Source: Paroedura picta
Lineage: Eukaryota > Chordata > Lepidosauria > Squamata > Gekkonidae
Direction of reading: 5' to 3'
Assembly: GCF_049243985.1 (NCBI RefSeq)
Contig: NC_135384.1
Coordinates: 16,364,501 to 16,428,500 of the forward strand
DNA length: 64,000 nucleotides
In this document: piece by piece, positions 22,601-33,300 of the stretch
Layout: each line of letters begins with the position of its first letter
How positions within the stretch are numbered: the first letter of the stretch is position 1
The notes under the pieces: generated by a model
Databases searched by the model: none
What the model saw: the letters and a program-made list of their open reading frames with translations, nothing else
Told to the model about the DNA's origin: nothing
Program-made: the position numbers and the translations under genes

Positions 22601-25600
22601 TTTTTCTGGGGATGTTTAGATCCCAGCATTTCCCGTTTATAGGAAAAAAGTTTTAAATGAACATATGGGGAGATACTGTTTACAAATGTGCAGGTGACAA
22701 CATCAAGAATTTATAAACTGTACTCTGAATATTGTAATTTGATGATTTTTGTGAACTGCCCAGAGCCTGTTTGTCAGGAAAGGCCATATATGAGCCTAAG
22801 AAACAAATGTTCAAAAAGGACATCATTGTAGAGCCAAACCTTCAGGCATTTTGTCAAAAATCCTCTGCAATCGTCACAGAACTTCGTCCACAAGTGATGA
22901 TAAATAGCACAGAATGCTTGAACTAGATAAAGGCACATTTTTATGACTGCATTACCAACTACTAATTCAAGTTAGACCCCATTTCTGATACTGCAATTAT
23001 ACAGAAGCTCACCACGTTAACAGAGTATCAGCACAGCATTCCAGTCCAAAAACAAAGAGCAACCACAGCCCAAGTTCAGAACTCAACTGAGAGGCAGCAA
23101 TAAGGGGCTGCAACAGCATGGATGACAAGTGGATTTTCAGATGACTAGGTGAATAGGGAACTGGCTAGAAAACTGCAGCCAGTCCAGTGCTTGTCAATGG
23201 TATTTCCTCAGACAGCAGTTCTCAACCTGGGGGTCAGGACCCCATTGGGGATCGAATGACCCTTTTACAGGGGTTGCAGCAGGGTGGGCAGCTTGGCTGG
23301 GGGGGGGGGGCGCCGCCACTGTTGCTGCTCCTCCTGCAGGCGCCACCCGACAGCCTTGCGGGGTAGATCGAGATAGAGCGTTCGTCTGTCTGGAGCAGCA
23401 GAAAAGAGCAAGATTGGCATGGTGGGACAAGAGGCAGAACTGCACTGAGAAACCCCAGGAAAAAAAACAATTTATATACATGAACAATGGATCTTCACAC
23501 CATTGGTCAGTTTCGGTTTAATTTCTGTGACAGGACACTTGCATAATTTTATGGTTGGGGGTCACCACAACATGAGGAACTGTATTAAAGGGTCGTGGCA
23601 TTAGGAAGGTTGAGAACCACTGGATTAGAGGGAGGTGAGCAATGGGATGCCACAGGGCTAGGTACTGGGTCCGGTACTGTTCAACATCTTTTTCAATGAT
23701 CTGGATGAGGGAGTGGAGGGACTCCTCATTAAATTTGCAGATGACACCAAATTGGGAAGATAAGACAACACCCCAGAAAATAGAGATAAAAGTTCAACAA
23801 GATCTGAACATGCTGGAAAAGTGAGCAAATGAGAAAAAGATAAAATTCAATAAGGATAAGAGCAGAGTTATCTGGGTCACAAAAGTGAGAAACATGCATA
23901 CTGGATGGAAGACATACTTCTGGGCAGCAGTGTGTGTGAATGAGATCTTGGAATATTTGAGGACTGTAAGCTAAATATGATCAGACAGTGTGATGCGGCA
24001 GTAAAGAAGGCAAATGCAGTCTTGGGCTGCATCAATAGAGGCATCATATCAAAATCACAATATAGTTCCCACTGTATACCACATTGGTCAAACCCCACCT
24101 GGAGTACTGTGTGCAGTTCTGGAGGCCTCACTTCCAAACAGATGTGGACAAAATTGAGAGGGTACAGAGAAGATGATCCGGGGTCTGGGGACCAAGCCTT
24201 ATGAGGGAAGGCTGAGGGACTTTGGAATGTGCAGCTTGGAGAAGAAGAGGCTGAGAGGAGACATGATTGCTATCTTTTAAATATTTGAAAGGTTGTCACT
24301 TAGAGGAGGGCCAGGAGCAGTTTCGGTTGGCAGCAGGATAGCACTTGCAGTAATGGCTTTAAAGTACGTGTAGAACACTACTGGCTACATAGCAAGGGGG
24401 GAATTCAGTTAGAGTAGTTCAGAAGTAGAATCTACTGCCTAAGGAGGCGCTGAGCTCCCCCTCACTGGCAGTCTTCAAACAGCAGCTAGACAGATCCTTA
24501 TCATGGATGCTTTGGGATGATCCCGCATGAAGCTGGGGGGTGGAGCGGACAAGACAGCCTGTATGATTCTATCCCCTACAGTGAGGGAGTCAATACAGGT
24601 AACAATACCCACAACTAAAACACACAGCTGCAGAGATAATGGGCAGCAGACCCTGCTTAGTACCTGAGTATATTTAGGCAGACGTTGCCTTCTAGGTCTA
24701 TGTTGGGATGATACACCATGGTCTCACACTTCACCTTCGGTGGGTCGTGAGGGTAGCCTTGCCCCACCTGCAGTCGAGATTCAAGACAAAAAGACAAAGC
24801 GGGGTTAACTTTCCCGTGACCCTCACCAAAAATTAATTACCCCAAAGCCCCGTATCACAATCTTGGTAAGGTGACCAGGTGGAAAGATACACACCTTTTA
24901 TCCTCAGGTCAGCTTCTCCTATATCTCACTCTCCGATATCTCGCTCTAACTCCTTTCTATGTTTTTTTCCTTGCATTGTTTTTTCTTTCTTAGTGATTCA
25001 GTGGGAGAGCAACTGCTTGGTAAGCAGAAGGTCCCTGTTCAATCCCCAGCATCTCCAGGTGATGGGAATCAGGTAACAGGTGATGTGAAAGTGAAACAGG
25101 TGATGTGATGTGCACAGAGTTCTGCGCCAGTTGTGTGCAGGTGCCACCCCCCCTCCCCCGTGCCGCTGGCCGCTTCGGGCCGGAATAGCCACTTTGGCTG
25201 TTTTCTTCTCTTTAGCCAGGGCAATATTGGATGAGCAAAATATACCCCAGGGCAGTGATCTATAACAGATTGTCTTCCATGCCTACTAAAACAAGATCTT
25301 ACAGGCAACGTAAACTACCCCAGGGACACCACAAAAAAATAGGGAGACTGCTTACCTTAAAACTGAAAACAAACTTCCCGCCTTTATAGAAGCCCTGCAA
25401 AGCAAAAGTTGAAAGGGGAAAAAATCATAAGTAAATTTGGAACTCCAAGCAAAACAGAATGAAAAAACTCATTAAGATTAGCCAGCCTGGATTTAAGGAT
25501 TTGCAGAGTCCATAGCACCAGAGGCAGTTTAAGGAATTGCAAGGCCTCAGTAGAGCACCAGTGATGCTGTACTGTAACAGCAGAGCACCCATCCCAGGGA

Positions 25601-26160
25601 TAGTTGGAACTTTGGAAGCAAATCAGCTTTTTTTTTTTTTTGGTTCTTGTAGTCCACAAGCCGCATAAGTATGAAGACCTCCTGACAATCATAGGGTGAA
25701 GGTCCCCTAATCGTACAGCACTGCAGGGTCCCTGGAACGACAGGGCCTGTAGCACATGTTACTAGGATTAACTGCCTGAGATTAGCTAGGAAAGCTGAAT
25801 TTAGAATTCTGAAGTTCAACTTTTCCAGTCCCTGAATCATAGAGGTCGAATTTGAGCACAGTCCACAAAAATCAGAAACTCTGCATAGGTTGCCCTGCCT
25901 TGCCAGTGCCTGATTTCAACCAACAGGCTGGATCCAGACTACACTGGCTGTGTCCCTCCTCCCAGCACAGACCCTTTAGGATCCCCTATCCTGCAGTTAC
26001 AGCACTGCATGGGATTCAGTGAGAGGCACGACCATTTCACTCTGCTGCTAGAAAATGCAGTCTGGGTTCAAACCACCCCCTCCAACTATTTGCGGTAATT
26101 TGTCAAAGACTAGGAACTCCAGAAGACTGGGATAGAAATGTATACAGGTATAACACCCCC

Positions 26161-26192
<32 letters not shown>

Positions 26193-29100
26193 ATCAAAAA
26201 ATGAAGCTGAAACCACAGGTGAAGATTCTGTTTAGAGACCTTCTGTATTTTCCAGTTGCTGCCAAGCAGTCATGTATACTTAGAAACCAGAAGCCTTCTG
26301 TTTGAAGTCACAAACAATTGCTCCTTGGGTTTCTAAGTTCACATGCACACCTTCACCCACACCAGACATGGCAGATCATTTTCTATCACCTCATCCTAGC
26401 TTGATTTTTATTTACAGCACCTCTCCACATGAAAAAGGCAATGCAAAATGGGGGACTCACAGGTCCAAGTTTTGATGCAATGACAATCCCCCCTCCCCCT
26501 TTTGCAACTTGCACATAAACCTTGAAGCTTTGCAATATGAGGTTCAGAATTTATCCACTCCAGTAAACCCTGGCTTCTCGTTTGTCATCTCACCACAGGG
26601 TGGCACAATCAAAATATATGGAAAGCCAAGATATGCTTAAAATCAAGCCACAGATTCCAACGGCTTCCTGTGTCAACTGTTTAGACTCAGTCCAGAGCTG
26701 AAAACCACATTCATGATTTTGCGGCCCAGAATAAGCCATCAATTTCCCACCTCAGGACAGAATGAGATGCTTGGCAGAGCAGAAAGCACCAATTTCAGCA
26801 GGCCCATGATCAGGTCACCATCACAAAAACAGCTACAAGGAAAGAATGTGGCTGGAGGTGAAAATTACATATGGCCCAGCCTTGGAAAGCTCTGCATTAA
26901 GGATATCCTGGAGGCTAGAAGAGAACAGGGGCTGGGAATGCACTAAATAAACTGAACTTCAGAAATCTCCATAATGCAGAAAATTTGGATAGTAAAATAC
27001 AGGCATGCTTTAATTCAATGGAAAGCAGAAAGAGTCCGGGTGGGATACAGGATTCCCATCATGATTCCAAAGAATTCAGTCTTCCTGATTCTTGCTACTA
27101 CGGCAATTTTTAATTTACCGACTTTGTGGTTTATAATTGCCATAGCAGTAAAATGTATGCTCAATTGCAGTATTTTCAACTATTAATGGATTAGTTTCGT
27201 TTGTGCTTTAAAGCCACAGCAATAAAATTCACTCCCAACAATATTACTGCAGTTTTTGTGTCCATGCCACAAGTGACATATAACAGAATGGCTATTAGTA
27301 AATAAACGTCCTTGGAAAAGAAGTGGCCAAAATGGCACCCAGATTCTTTGACAGCACAATTGGTGGGGCATAAGATACAAAACCTGGAAACAACTACTGT
27401 AATATATCTTTCTACCTTCATATTTGGCTACAGGCTAAGTGGGCGGAGAGTGGGCGGGGCCCCTCACCAGGACAGAAAGCAGTTCTAGCCAATCGGGTGA
27501 GGGCACAATCTAGGCCCTTACCAGGACAGGCCAGAAAGGCTTCTAGGCCTTCACCAGGACAGGACAGAAAGCGACGGGACACCGTGAGTAAAGAAGGAGG
27601 CCTTCTCTTCAGGGAAGGTGTGCTTCTAGGCCTGAGGGGAAGGCCATGCCGCTGCCGGGGAATGGGGAGGAGGCCTTCCCACCGGGCCCAGAAACACCGC
27701 CTCTATGTGTCTGCTGGGCGGCCATGGCAGGCGGGCGGGCCTTTCAAAGCCCGTTCTCATGAATGGGCTTTGAATCTAGTAGTTAATAATGAGAACAAAA
27801 ACCCCACAAACACCTAAATATTTTGTGTACTGCTTGCTGCATTGTTACTTATAGCCAGCATGTCAGGATTGACCCAAACACAAACACTGCACAACTACTA
27901 GCAGAAGACCTTCTCATCCCTCTCTCTCCCTAACACAATCACAGGCCCTGCCACAAAACTCTTCCCTGTTTAGACTGCAGGCTAATACCTGATTACACTT
28001 CAGTAACAAACCCGTTATCAGGGCCAGTACGGTCAAGGCCACCTGTATTACAGAGAAGGCCAATTGTGTCCCTCCAAAACAAGGAATTAAAGTCACACTG
28101 CAAAGGCCAAGCACACAGCAACACGACCCACTATCTGAGTTTTCAAGGAGGCTTAACTCCTTCATGGCCCTGCCCCAGAGGCAAAAGGGCAGAACATGAG
28201 GCTGGAATCCACAGGGTGAGACAGGGCAGAGCATCTTGCAGAAACGCTTCATAAACAATGCAGTCACAGACCTGAGGACTGGAGACATTTTTAATAAGCA
28301 TAATTTCCCAGAATATGGAAGTCCTACAAGGAATCAGGCCCAGAGGCAGAATCATGAGACGGCAGAGAGTCAATCAGCTCTCGCCATAGCCGTCTACCCT
28401 TTTTTCGGGCCAGAGCAGCATCCAACAATACTGCATACCGACACTAGCTGTTACTACTTGCCAGTCAATTCAAACTGAGCTTCCCCGCTCTGTAATCAAG
28501 TTCCTTGCCCCATCCCCACCTGGGTTTTGTGTGGCCACTAACAGAACAAGTCACAACACACTGCATTTGGCCAGCTGGTTGTTTTTGCTGCCAGTCACTT
28601 ACCTCATCAGGGCAGATAACTAACTTGAAGTTGAGGAGATCGTCTTGGTCTGAAAAGTCTATTTCACATGTTTTCGGCAAATTTAGTTCATTAATGTCTG
28701 GAAGGAAAAACAGAAGACACTGTCAATTTGCAGCAAAGAGGATTGTCGATCAAGTCAAATCCACCAGCCCTCCCTCCACTCCCCAGTCTCACAAGACAAT
28801 GAAAATCACTATCTATTAATCTAATGTCTTTGGAAAACAGATGACAGAGTCAACATCACTGTGACTCCAAAATATGTCACATACTTGAGGGAAAGAAAGA
28901 ATAAAACAATCGGGCATTTTGCAATACTAATGGCAGATATTTTCCTCAGCTCTTTCTTCTCTTTGAGCTTATTTTGAAAACCAGTGCACTGCAGGGGATA
29001 TACTGTTGAATATTGACCAGAAGACCTTCAGTTCAAATTCCTGCTCAACCACACAGGGATGCGTGGATGACACAGCTTGAGTTATCTCACAGGTGTCACA

Positions 29101-30753
29101 AGAATAAAAATGGAGAAGCCCCAGCACATGCCTCTGAGCTACCCAAAGCAGGACATAAGAAGCACACCACACTTAGCCCTTCAGAACCAAGGTAACAGAT
29201 ACAATATTAAAATTAAAAGGGGAGATCTGGATTTTATCTCCACCCAGGCACTAAGCGCAAGGAGAGACCCAGAGCCTAGTATACCCCTAGAGTTGTTATA
29301 GGATTGGGGGGGGGGAGCAATCCATGTACGTTACCCTGAGCCCTTTAAAGGAGAGGGAAACTTAATGCACTTTGCAGACATATAGATTAAACAAAGGCTA
29401 GGTGCAAAGATTCAAACTGCTGACTTGCCAGAGCATACAAAGCATATTTTTTAACTTCATCCATGCAACCAGAGTCACTTGGAGAGCCAGAGAGGTGTGA
29501 TGATTAAGAGCAGTAGCCTCTAGTCTAGAGAACTAGGTTTCATTCCTCCACATGCAGCCAGATGGGTGATTTTGGGCCAATCACTGTTCCCTCACAGCTC
29601 TCTCAGCCTCTCCTACCTTACAGCTTGTCTGTGGTGCAGAGAGGAAGGGAAGGCGATTATAAGCTGCTTTGAGACTGCTTCAAATAGTAAAAAGTGGGAT
29701 ATAAAAAAACAGCTCTCTCTTTACAATATAAACAAAATGCGGGCGTATCCTAGTCCAGTGTGCTGTGGTTAGAACATCAGACTAAGAATGCATGGACGTG
29801 GGAAGAAATCTGTACTCTGATGTTTAGTTAGAGCCAACGATTCTCTCAAAACATATCCCAGGGTTATTGGGGAAGCTCACAGAAGACCTTGCAACTGTGA
29901 GGATACTCCAAAGAAACAGCATTTCCACTTGCAGAAAAAGGGACTGGAGATTCCCAACTTCACAGGGTTTTTATGTGGAGGAAGCAGGAAAAGAAAGCGT
30001 GGAATCAATCCTTTGTTCTCAAGTCAATCAGCCTCACATATTTCTTTAAAAACCTAACCCACTTCACCACATTTCTGCAAAATATTTTCTTTTAATACCA
30101 GCCGCTTGTGCCGGTCATTCTTTATGGACTTAACCTGGCTCATAGAGGAAGAGAAAAAGTTAGTTTTTATACGCCACTTTCCACCCTCCAGAGGGCTGCC
30201 AGCCTCCAAGTGGGACCTGGGGATCCCCTGGAATTACCGCTCCTCCCCAGATTACAGAAAACGGATGCACTGGAGCAGGGGTAGTCAAACTGCGGCCCTC
30301 CAGATGTCCATGGACTACAATCCCCATGAGCCCCTGCCAGCATTCGCTGGCAGGGGCTCCTGGGAATTGTAGTCCATGGACATCTGGAGGGCCGCAGTTT
30401 GACTACCCCTGCACTGGAGGCTGAGCTCTGGCATTAAACCCCCCTGAGGTCCCAGTCCTCCAGAAGCGCCACTCCCCAATTCCCTGGGCCTCTCCACCCC
30501 CCGGGGTGGCCTGGGGGGCCTGGCAACCCCACTCCGAGCCAAGCAACCGGGGCGTGTATGTGTGTGTGGAAAGCGGGGCCAACCCAGACCCAACCCTCCT
30601 CCGCATCCCCCTTGGAGGCCCTTGGCGCGGCCTCCGTCGCCAACCTTTCTGGATGCGGAGCTGCGCGGCGGAGGCTTTCTTGCTGGAGCCTTTGGTGCCG
30701 CCGGCCGATTCCTCCTCCTTCTTCTGCTGCTTCAGCGAGAAAAGCTTGATCAT
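19554..30753 (-). CDS. UBE2M: UBE2M (UBC12), NEDD8-conjugating enzyme E2, complete, 6 exons
   Basis: Accepts NEDD8 from the NAE1-UBA3 E1 and, with RBX1 and DCN1-like E3s, transfers it to cullins to activate SCF-type ligases. Exons on the minus strand, 30645-30753, 28603-28697, 25356-25394, 24664-24767, 21772-21835 and 19554-19694, join to 552 nt, or 183 residues, the same length as human. Residues 1-26 ([15 protein letters not shown]...) are the UBC12-specific extension. Acetylated Met1 docks into DCN1, and the segment also contacts UBA3. The UBC fold follows, with the HPN motif ([10 protein letters not shown], residues 100-109) and catalytic Cys111 in GNVCLNIL. The last residues are [10 protein letters not shown]. 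Seen changes from recalled human are few, for example IDFSDQDD for ISFSDPDD and YKGGK for YKSGK. All introns are GT-AG. UBE2F lacks this N-terminus, so the call is firm. Confidence 0.98.
20137..20412 (+). mobile_element. tRNA SINE (squamate)
   Basis: GAGAGCCAGCCTGGTGTAGT head, GAGAACCAGGTTTGATTCTC B box, CACATGCAGCCAGCTGAGTG, and a TTTCAGGTAATGAAAAGTGA tail with GTATAAAAAACCCACC end. Confidence 0.87.
20498..20557. mobile_element. half palindromic hAT MITE
   Basis: CAGGGGTGGGCAAACTGTGG to ATTCCCATGAGCCAGC. Only one half is present. Confidence 0.75.
20638..20960 (+). repeat. GC-rich dispersed repeat
   Basis: Begins GGTGGAGAGTGGGCAGGGCC and holds GGGCCAATCAGGACACATGA. A related start (CGGAGAGTGGGCGGGGCCCC) occurs at 27438. 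The family is unknown to me. Confidence 0.5.
20965..21440 (+). repeat. polypyrimidine tract, about 480 bp
   Basis: Almost pure C/T with TCTCTTTC, CCTTCCTTCC and TTTCCTTTCC blocks in UBE2M intron 5. In the pre-mRNA (minus) it is polypurine. Open frames across it are low-complexity artefacts. Confidence 0.92.
21772..21835 (-). CDS. UBE2M: UBE2M exon 5 (residues 116-137)
   Basis: 64 nt encoding [20 protein letters not shown] after split Arg116. Acceptor CCGCAG, donor TTG|GTGAGT. Confidence 0.97.
21840..23090. other. UBE2M intron 4, little recognised
   Basis: A LINE-tail-like GTGAACTGCCCAGAGCCTGT lies near 22750-22805 (+). The rest is unrecognised. Confidence 0.4.
23095..24575 (+). mobile_element. 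CR1 LINE 3' portion, split by a hAT insertion
   Basis: Reverse-transcriptase C-terminal signature on both sides of 23213-23622. On the left is a stretch resembling the segment before the V-N-G-V-S-S motif. On the right is the equivalent of [18 protein letters not shown], then a FADDTKLGR-like segment (frames vary). It ends with TGTATGATTCTATCCCCTAC, the CR1 tail. The copy has many frame breaks. Confidence 0.85.
23213..23622. mobile_element. SPIN-like hAT non-autonomous element, 410 bp
   Basis: TIRs CAGCAGTTCTCAACCTGGGG and AGGTTGAGAACCACTG. Subterminal blocks ATGACCCTTTTACAGGGGTT on the left, and TAATTTTATGGTTGGGGGTC and ACTGTATTAAAGGGTCGTGG on the right. These match what I recall of SPIN (Space Invader) hATs. 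The GC-rich middle (about 23280-23400) is not part of the version I remember. No clean 8-bp duplication is seen. Confidence 0.8.
24664..24767 (-). CDS. UBE2M: UBE2M exon 4 with catalytic Cys111
   Basis: Encodes [20 protein letters not shown] and [14 protein letters not shown] (residues 82-115). Contains the HPN motif and the active-site cysteine. Acceptor CTGCAG, donor AG|GTACTA. Confidence 0.97.
24993..25115 (+). mobile_element. Sauria-type SINE fragment
   Basis: GATTCAGTGGGAGAGCAACT, TAAGCAGAAGGTCCCTGTTC, then AATCCCCAGCATCTCCAGG and TCAGGTAACAGGTGATGTGA. The order matches the Sauria SINE head and body. Confidence 0.85.
25356..25394 (-). CDS. UBE2M: UBE2M exon 3 (micro-exon, residues 69-81)
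   Basis: 39 nt encoding [13 protein letters not shown]. Acceptor TTGCAG, donor AAG|GTAAGC. Too short to appear as an independent open frame. Confidence 0.97.
25400..27420. other. UBE2M intron 2, mostly unrecognised
   Basis: A (CT)n(CA)n microsatellite lies at 26163-26192 and a T run near 25629. No gene or complete element was recognised. Confidence 0.45.
26163..26192. repeat. (CT)n(CA)n microsatellite
   Basis: Compound dinucleotide run CTCTCTCTCTCTCACACACA and on. Confidence 0.9.
27430..27790 (+). repeat. GC-rich dispersed repeat with internal tandem-like CAGGACAG units
   Basis: CGGAGAGTGGGCGGGGCCCC followed by repeated CACCAGGACAG / CAGGACAGGCCAGAAAG units. It ends near CCGTTCTCATGAATGGGCTT and TGAATCTAGTAG. 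It shares its start with 20638-20960. Confidence 0.5.
28603..28697 (-). CDS. UBE2M: UBE2M exon 2 (residues 37-68)
   Basis: 95 nt encoding [20 protein letters not shown] and [11 protein letters not shown] after split Asp37. Acceptor TTCCAG, donor GAG|GTAAGT. Confidence 0.97.
28975..29180 (+). mobile_element. tRNA SINE, second subfamily (decayed)
   Basis: AGACCTTCAGTTCAAATTCC (B box) then TGCTCAACCACACAGGGATG and CACAAGAATAAAAATGGAGA. Similar in layout to 15648-15832. Confidence 0.55.
29479..29720 (+). mobile_element. tRNA SINE (squamate)
   Basis: GGAGAGCCAGAGAGGTGTGA head, GAGAACTAGGTTTCATTCCT, CACATGCAGCCAGATGGGTG, and an AGTAAAAAGTGGGATATAAA tail. Confidence 0.85.
30276..30411. mobile_element. 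palindromic hAT MITE, 136 bp
   Basis: CTGCGGCCC subtype. Perfect 8-bp target duplication CACTGGAG at 30268-30275 and 30412-30419. It lies 234 bp downstream of the UBE2M exon 1 donor. A short minus-strand SINE scrap precedes it (about 30150-30190). Confidence 0.96.
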
Positions 30754-31660
30754 GGTGGCGGGCTCCGTCCGCCCTTCTCGCTCTCGTCCCGGCCCCGGCC
30801 TCGGCCTCTCTCCCGCCTTCCTACCGCGGCCCGACCCAGCCCGGGGCTTGGCGAGGAGGAGGAGGAGGAGGAAGGGGGATGCCGCGGCCTGGCCTGGCCT
30901 AGCCGAGCCGGCCCGGGCGAGAGGGGCGGGGCGGGGAGAGGGAGGGAGGGAGGGAGAGGGAGGGGAGGCGCACGAGCCAAGCGCGACCAGCAACCGGGCC
31001 CCCGCCTCAGAGCGGCGCCGCTTCTCCCGCTGCGGGGCTTCGGTCTCGGCGGGGTCGGACGGCAACGGACAGCCCCTTTCGGCCCTTCCCGGAAGACCGT
31101 CGGCAACTTCCGCCTCTCGCGCGCCGCTCCAGTCCCGCCCCCCACGCACCGTCTCCGGAAGCGCTCGGCTCCCCTCGGCCCTTTCCGGCTCCGTCCGCTG
31201 GGCGCCTTCCGGCGGGGCTCAGGCTCCGGCCTCCAAAGGGGCTGCTGTGAGGCTGCCCCGCCACTTCGGCTGGCCGGCCATATGCGGGGCCAAGGGCGGG
31301 ATGGAGCGGACCAGGCAGCCCGGGGCGGGACGGCCAACAGGTCTACCGACCGGCCTGAAGCCGCTTCCGAGACGGGCGAGGCTGTAGCCCAGTGCGCCTC
31401 CCCTCATGCAATGCAGAGCTGCTCCCGCAAGCCCTGGCGCTGGATCTCCTCGCCCCGCGGCAGAATAGGCTGGCTGCTGACGTGAGCACGGCTGCTCCTT
31501 GGGCGCCCAGCAGGCTTGTGGACCGCGAGCGCTTCTAGGGACAACGCAGAAGCCTGCAGGGCCGGGAACCGAGCGGGAGGACGCCGCAGACCAGGCTCTG
31601 ATCTCAGGAGCCCAGGCTGGAAAATGGGGGCGGGGGAGCCCTGGCACCCGCACCGATGGA
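30560..31660. promoter_or_regulatory. UBE2M: UBE2M CpG-island promoter
   Basis: Very GC- and CpG-rich for about 1.1 kb over UBE2M exon 1 and upstream. Several ETS-type CCGGAAG/CTTCCGG cores lie at about 31088, 31153, 31184 and 31207, and GC boxes (GGGGCGGGG) near 30925. No TATA box is evident. Long plus-strand open frames here (up to about 300 codons) are a composition effect. Confidence 0.8.
30645..30753 (-). CDS. UBE2M: UBE2M exon 1 (residues 1-36, start codon)
   Basis: ATG at 30753-30751 in CCACCATGAT context. Encodes [20 protein letters not shown] and on to QLRIQK, then G of Asp37. Donor AAAG|GTTGGC. It carries the NEDD8-pathway docking extension. Confidence 0.97.
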
Positions 31661-31935
31661 AGGCCTTTTTTGTCTCAGTTGACGGCATTGCTGGAAAGTT
31701 CGGCCTCCGTCGAGAAAAGGAAATGTCATCCGTTCCTTTGTGTGTGCTTGAGTTAATGCATTCAAGGGGGGGGACCGGGGGAAGGGGTCGCACGTGCTTC
31801 TCTTGGGCGAATGTTTTAGAAATCTGCCTGGCCCATATAGAAGACTTCTCACCCTTAATTATGTCCTTATGTCTTCTCACCCTTAATTTGGACCTTTTGT
31901 AGCCCAAGGGGTGGCCAAGCCCCTTTCAGCAGTTT

Positions 31936-31989
31936 CCTCATGGGAATTGTAATCCATGGACCTCTGGTGAGCCAATTTGGCCACCCCTG
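31936..31989. mobile_element. half palindromic hAT MITE
   Basis: CTCATGGGAATTGTAATCCA to TTTGGCCACCCCTG is the right half of the family. Confidence 0.7.
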
Positions 31990-32539
31990 CAGGAGGGGCC
32001 CAGGAACCCAAGAAGAGCCCCTAAAAGGAATATGGTCCAAAATGCTTGAGAATGGCTGCAGCAGACATTGGTGAATATTTTAGAAACGGAAATGTTTTGT
32101 TACTGCTTTTGTTCACATCCCCGCACCCCTTCCTTTCATTGTCACACTCACCATTTCAACCCTCTGCACTATTTGAGCATTAGAAGATAATGCTGAAAGT
32201 TCAACTTCTGCCAGCAAGCCAGCCTGGTGGAATTGAGTCAGAAGATCAGGACTGGGACAAGGACTGCCAATCTGAATAGTTGACTGAGCCATGAGGAGAA
32301 AAGCTGAAAGTAATTTCATTTGTTCAGGTGTGGGTAGCATTTTTAACAGATACACTTAATGTGCAAGTGTGGAGCCGGCTTACGCCTTCGGGAATACATT
32401 TTTCTCCAGGCCACTTTTTCAAATACATGAAGTATCACTTTATTCTGCAACACTTCATTATACAGGATAAACAGTGAGATACTAACAACATAGATATTAC
32501 ACATATACAATAGCTGCAAAGTGATCAGCTGTCTAAAGC

Positions 32540-33300
32540 CCGATTTATAGCCCTACTGGAAAATTGATGACTCCAACTCTTGGCGATCCTATAGCTCAGT
32601 AGTCTCCAACCCCCGGTCCGTGGATCAGTCGGTACCGGGCCGCAGCTCCTCCTCTTCCTCCTCCCCAACTGCTGCCTTGGGGGCTGCCCTGCCATCAGCT
32701 CACCTTTGGTGCTTTCCAGCAGCCACCTTGGCTGGGGATCCCCCTCGGCGTGGCACTGCGTAGCTGCTGCTGACAGCGCCCCCCAGCGGGCAGCGGGAAG
32801 TCAGGGGCACCGATGAGAAAGCAAGTGGAGCAGGGTTTCAGACAGTGGCAACATCCCTCGACAAAAGACTACTCCCCCCCAGGCCTCAGTAAAATTATCA
32901 AGCGTTGACCGGTCCCCGGTGATAAAAAGGTTGGGGACCACTGCTATAGCTCAACTGTTGCCACTTTTAAAGTTCTGGAATGTTCTGGCCTGTGTCCATT
33001 TTGATCATATCTAACCACCACATTCTTTGCTAGTTTCCTTTTTCCACTGACCAATCCTAGTATAATTGCTTTCTCCATTGAGTTGGTTTGCATGATATGG
33101 TCAAAGTAAGTGAGCCGGAGTTTTGTGATTTTGCCTACCAATGACATATCAAGCTTTATGCGCTGTATAATGCCTTTGTGAGTGTTGCTGTCCATGGAAC
33201 CCACAGAAGCCTTTTCCAAAACCACAGTTCAAATTAATTCATTCTCCTCTTGTCCAGCTTTCACGGCCATAAGTGGCTGCTGGAGCCAAGCAAAAGTGGA
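32540..33300 (-). mobile_element. LINE C-terminal fragment split by a hAT element
   Basis: The minus strand from 33225 reads KITKLRLTYFDHIMQTNSME then KAIILGLVSGKRK, typical of the C-terminal end of a non-LTR retrotransposon polyprotein (RTE/R4-like; clade uncertain). The hAT at 32597-32943 interrupts it. Confidence 0.65.
32597..32943. mobile_element. non-autonomous hAT, 347 bp
   Basis: TIRs CAGTAGTCTCCAACCCCC and GGTTGGGGACCACTG. Perfect 8-bp duplication CTATAGCT at 32589-32596 and 32944-32951. GC-rich interior, no transposase frame. It shares ends with 51891-52241. Confidence 0.93.

Noticed and set aside
30506-31485. Plus-strand open frames of about 290-310 codons over the UBE2M promoter
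   Set aside because: Arg/Pro/Ala/Gly-rich products of CpG-island composition, antisense to exon 1, with no domain; stop-poor by base content.
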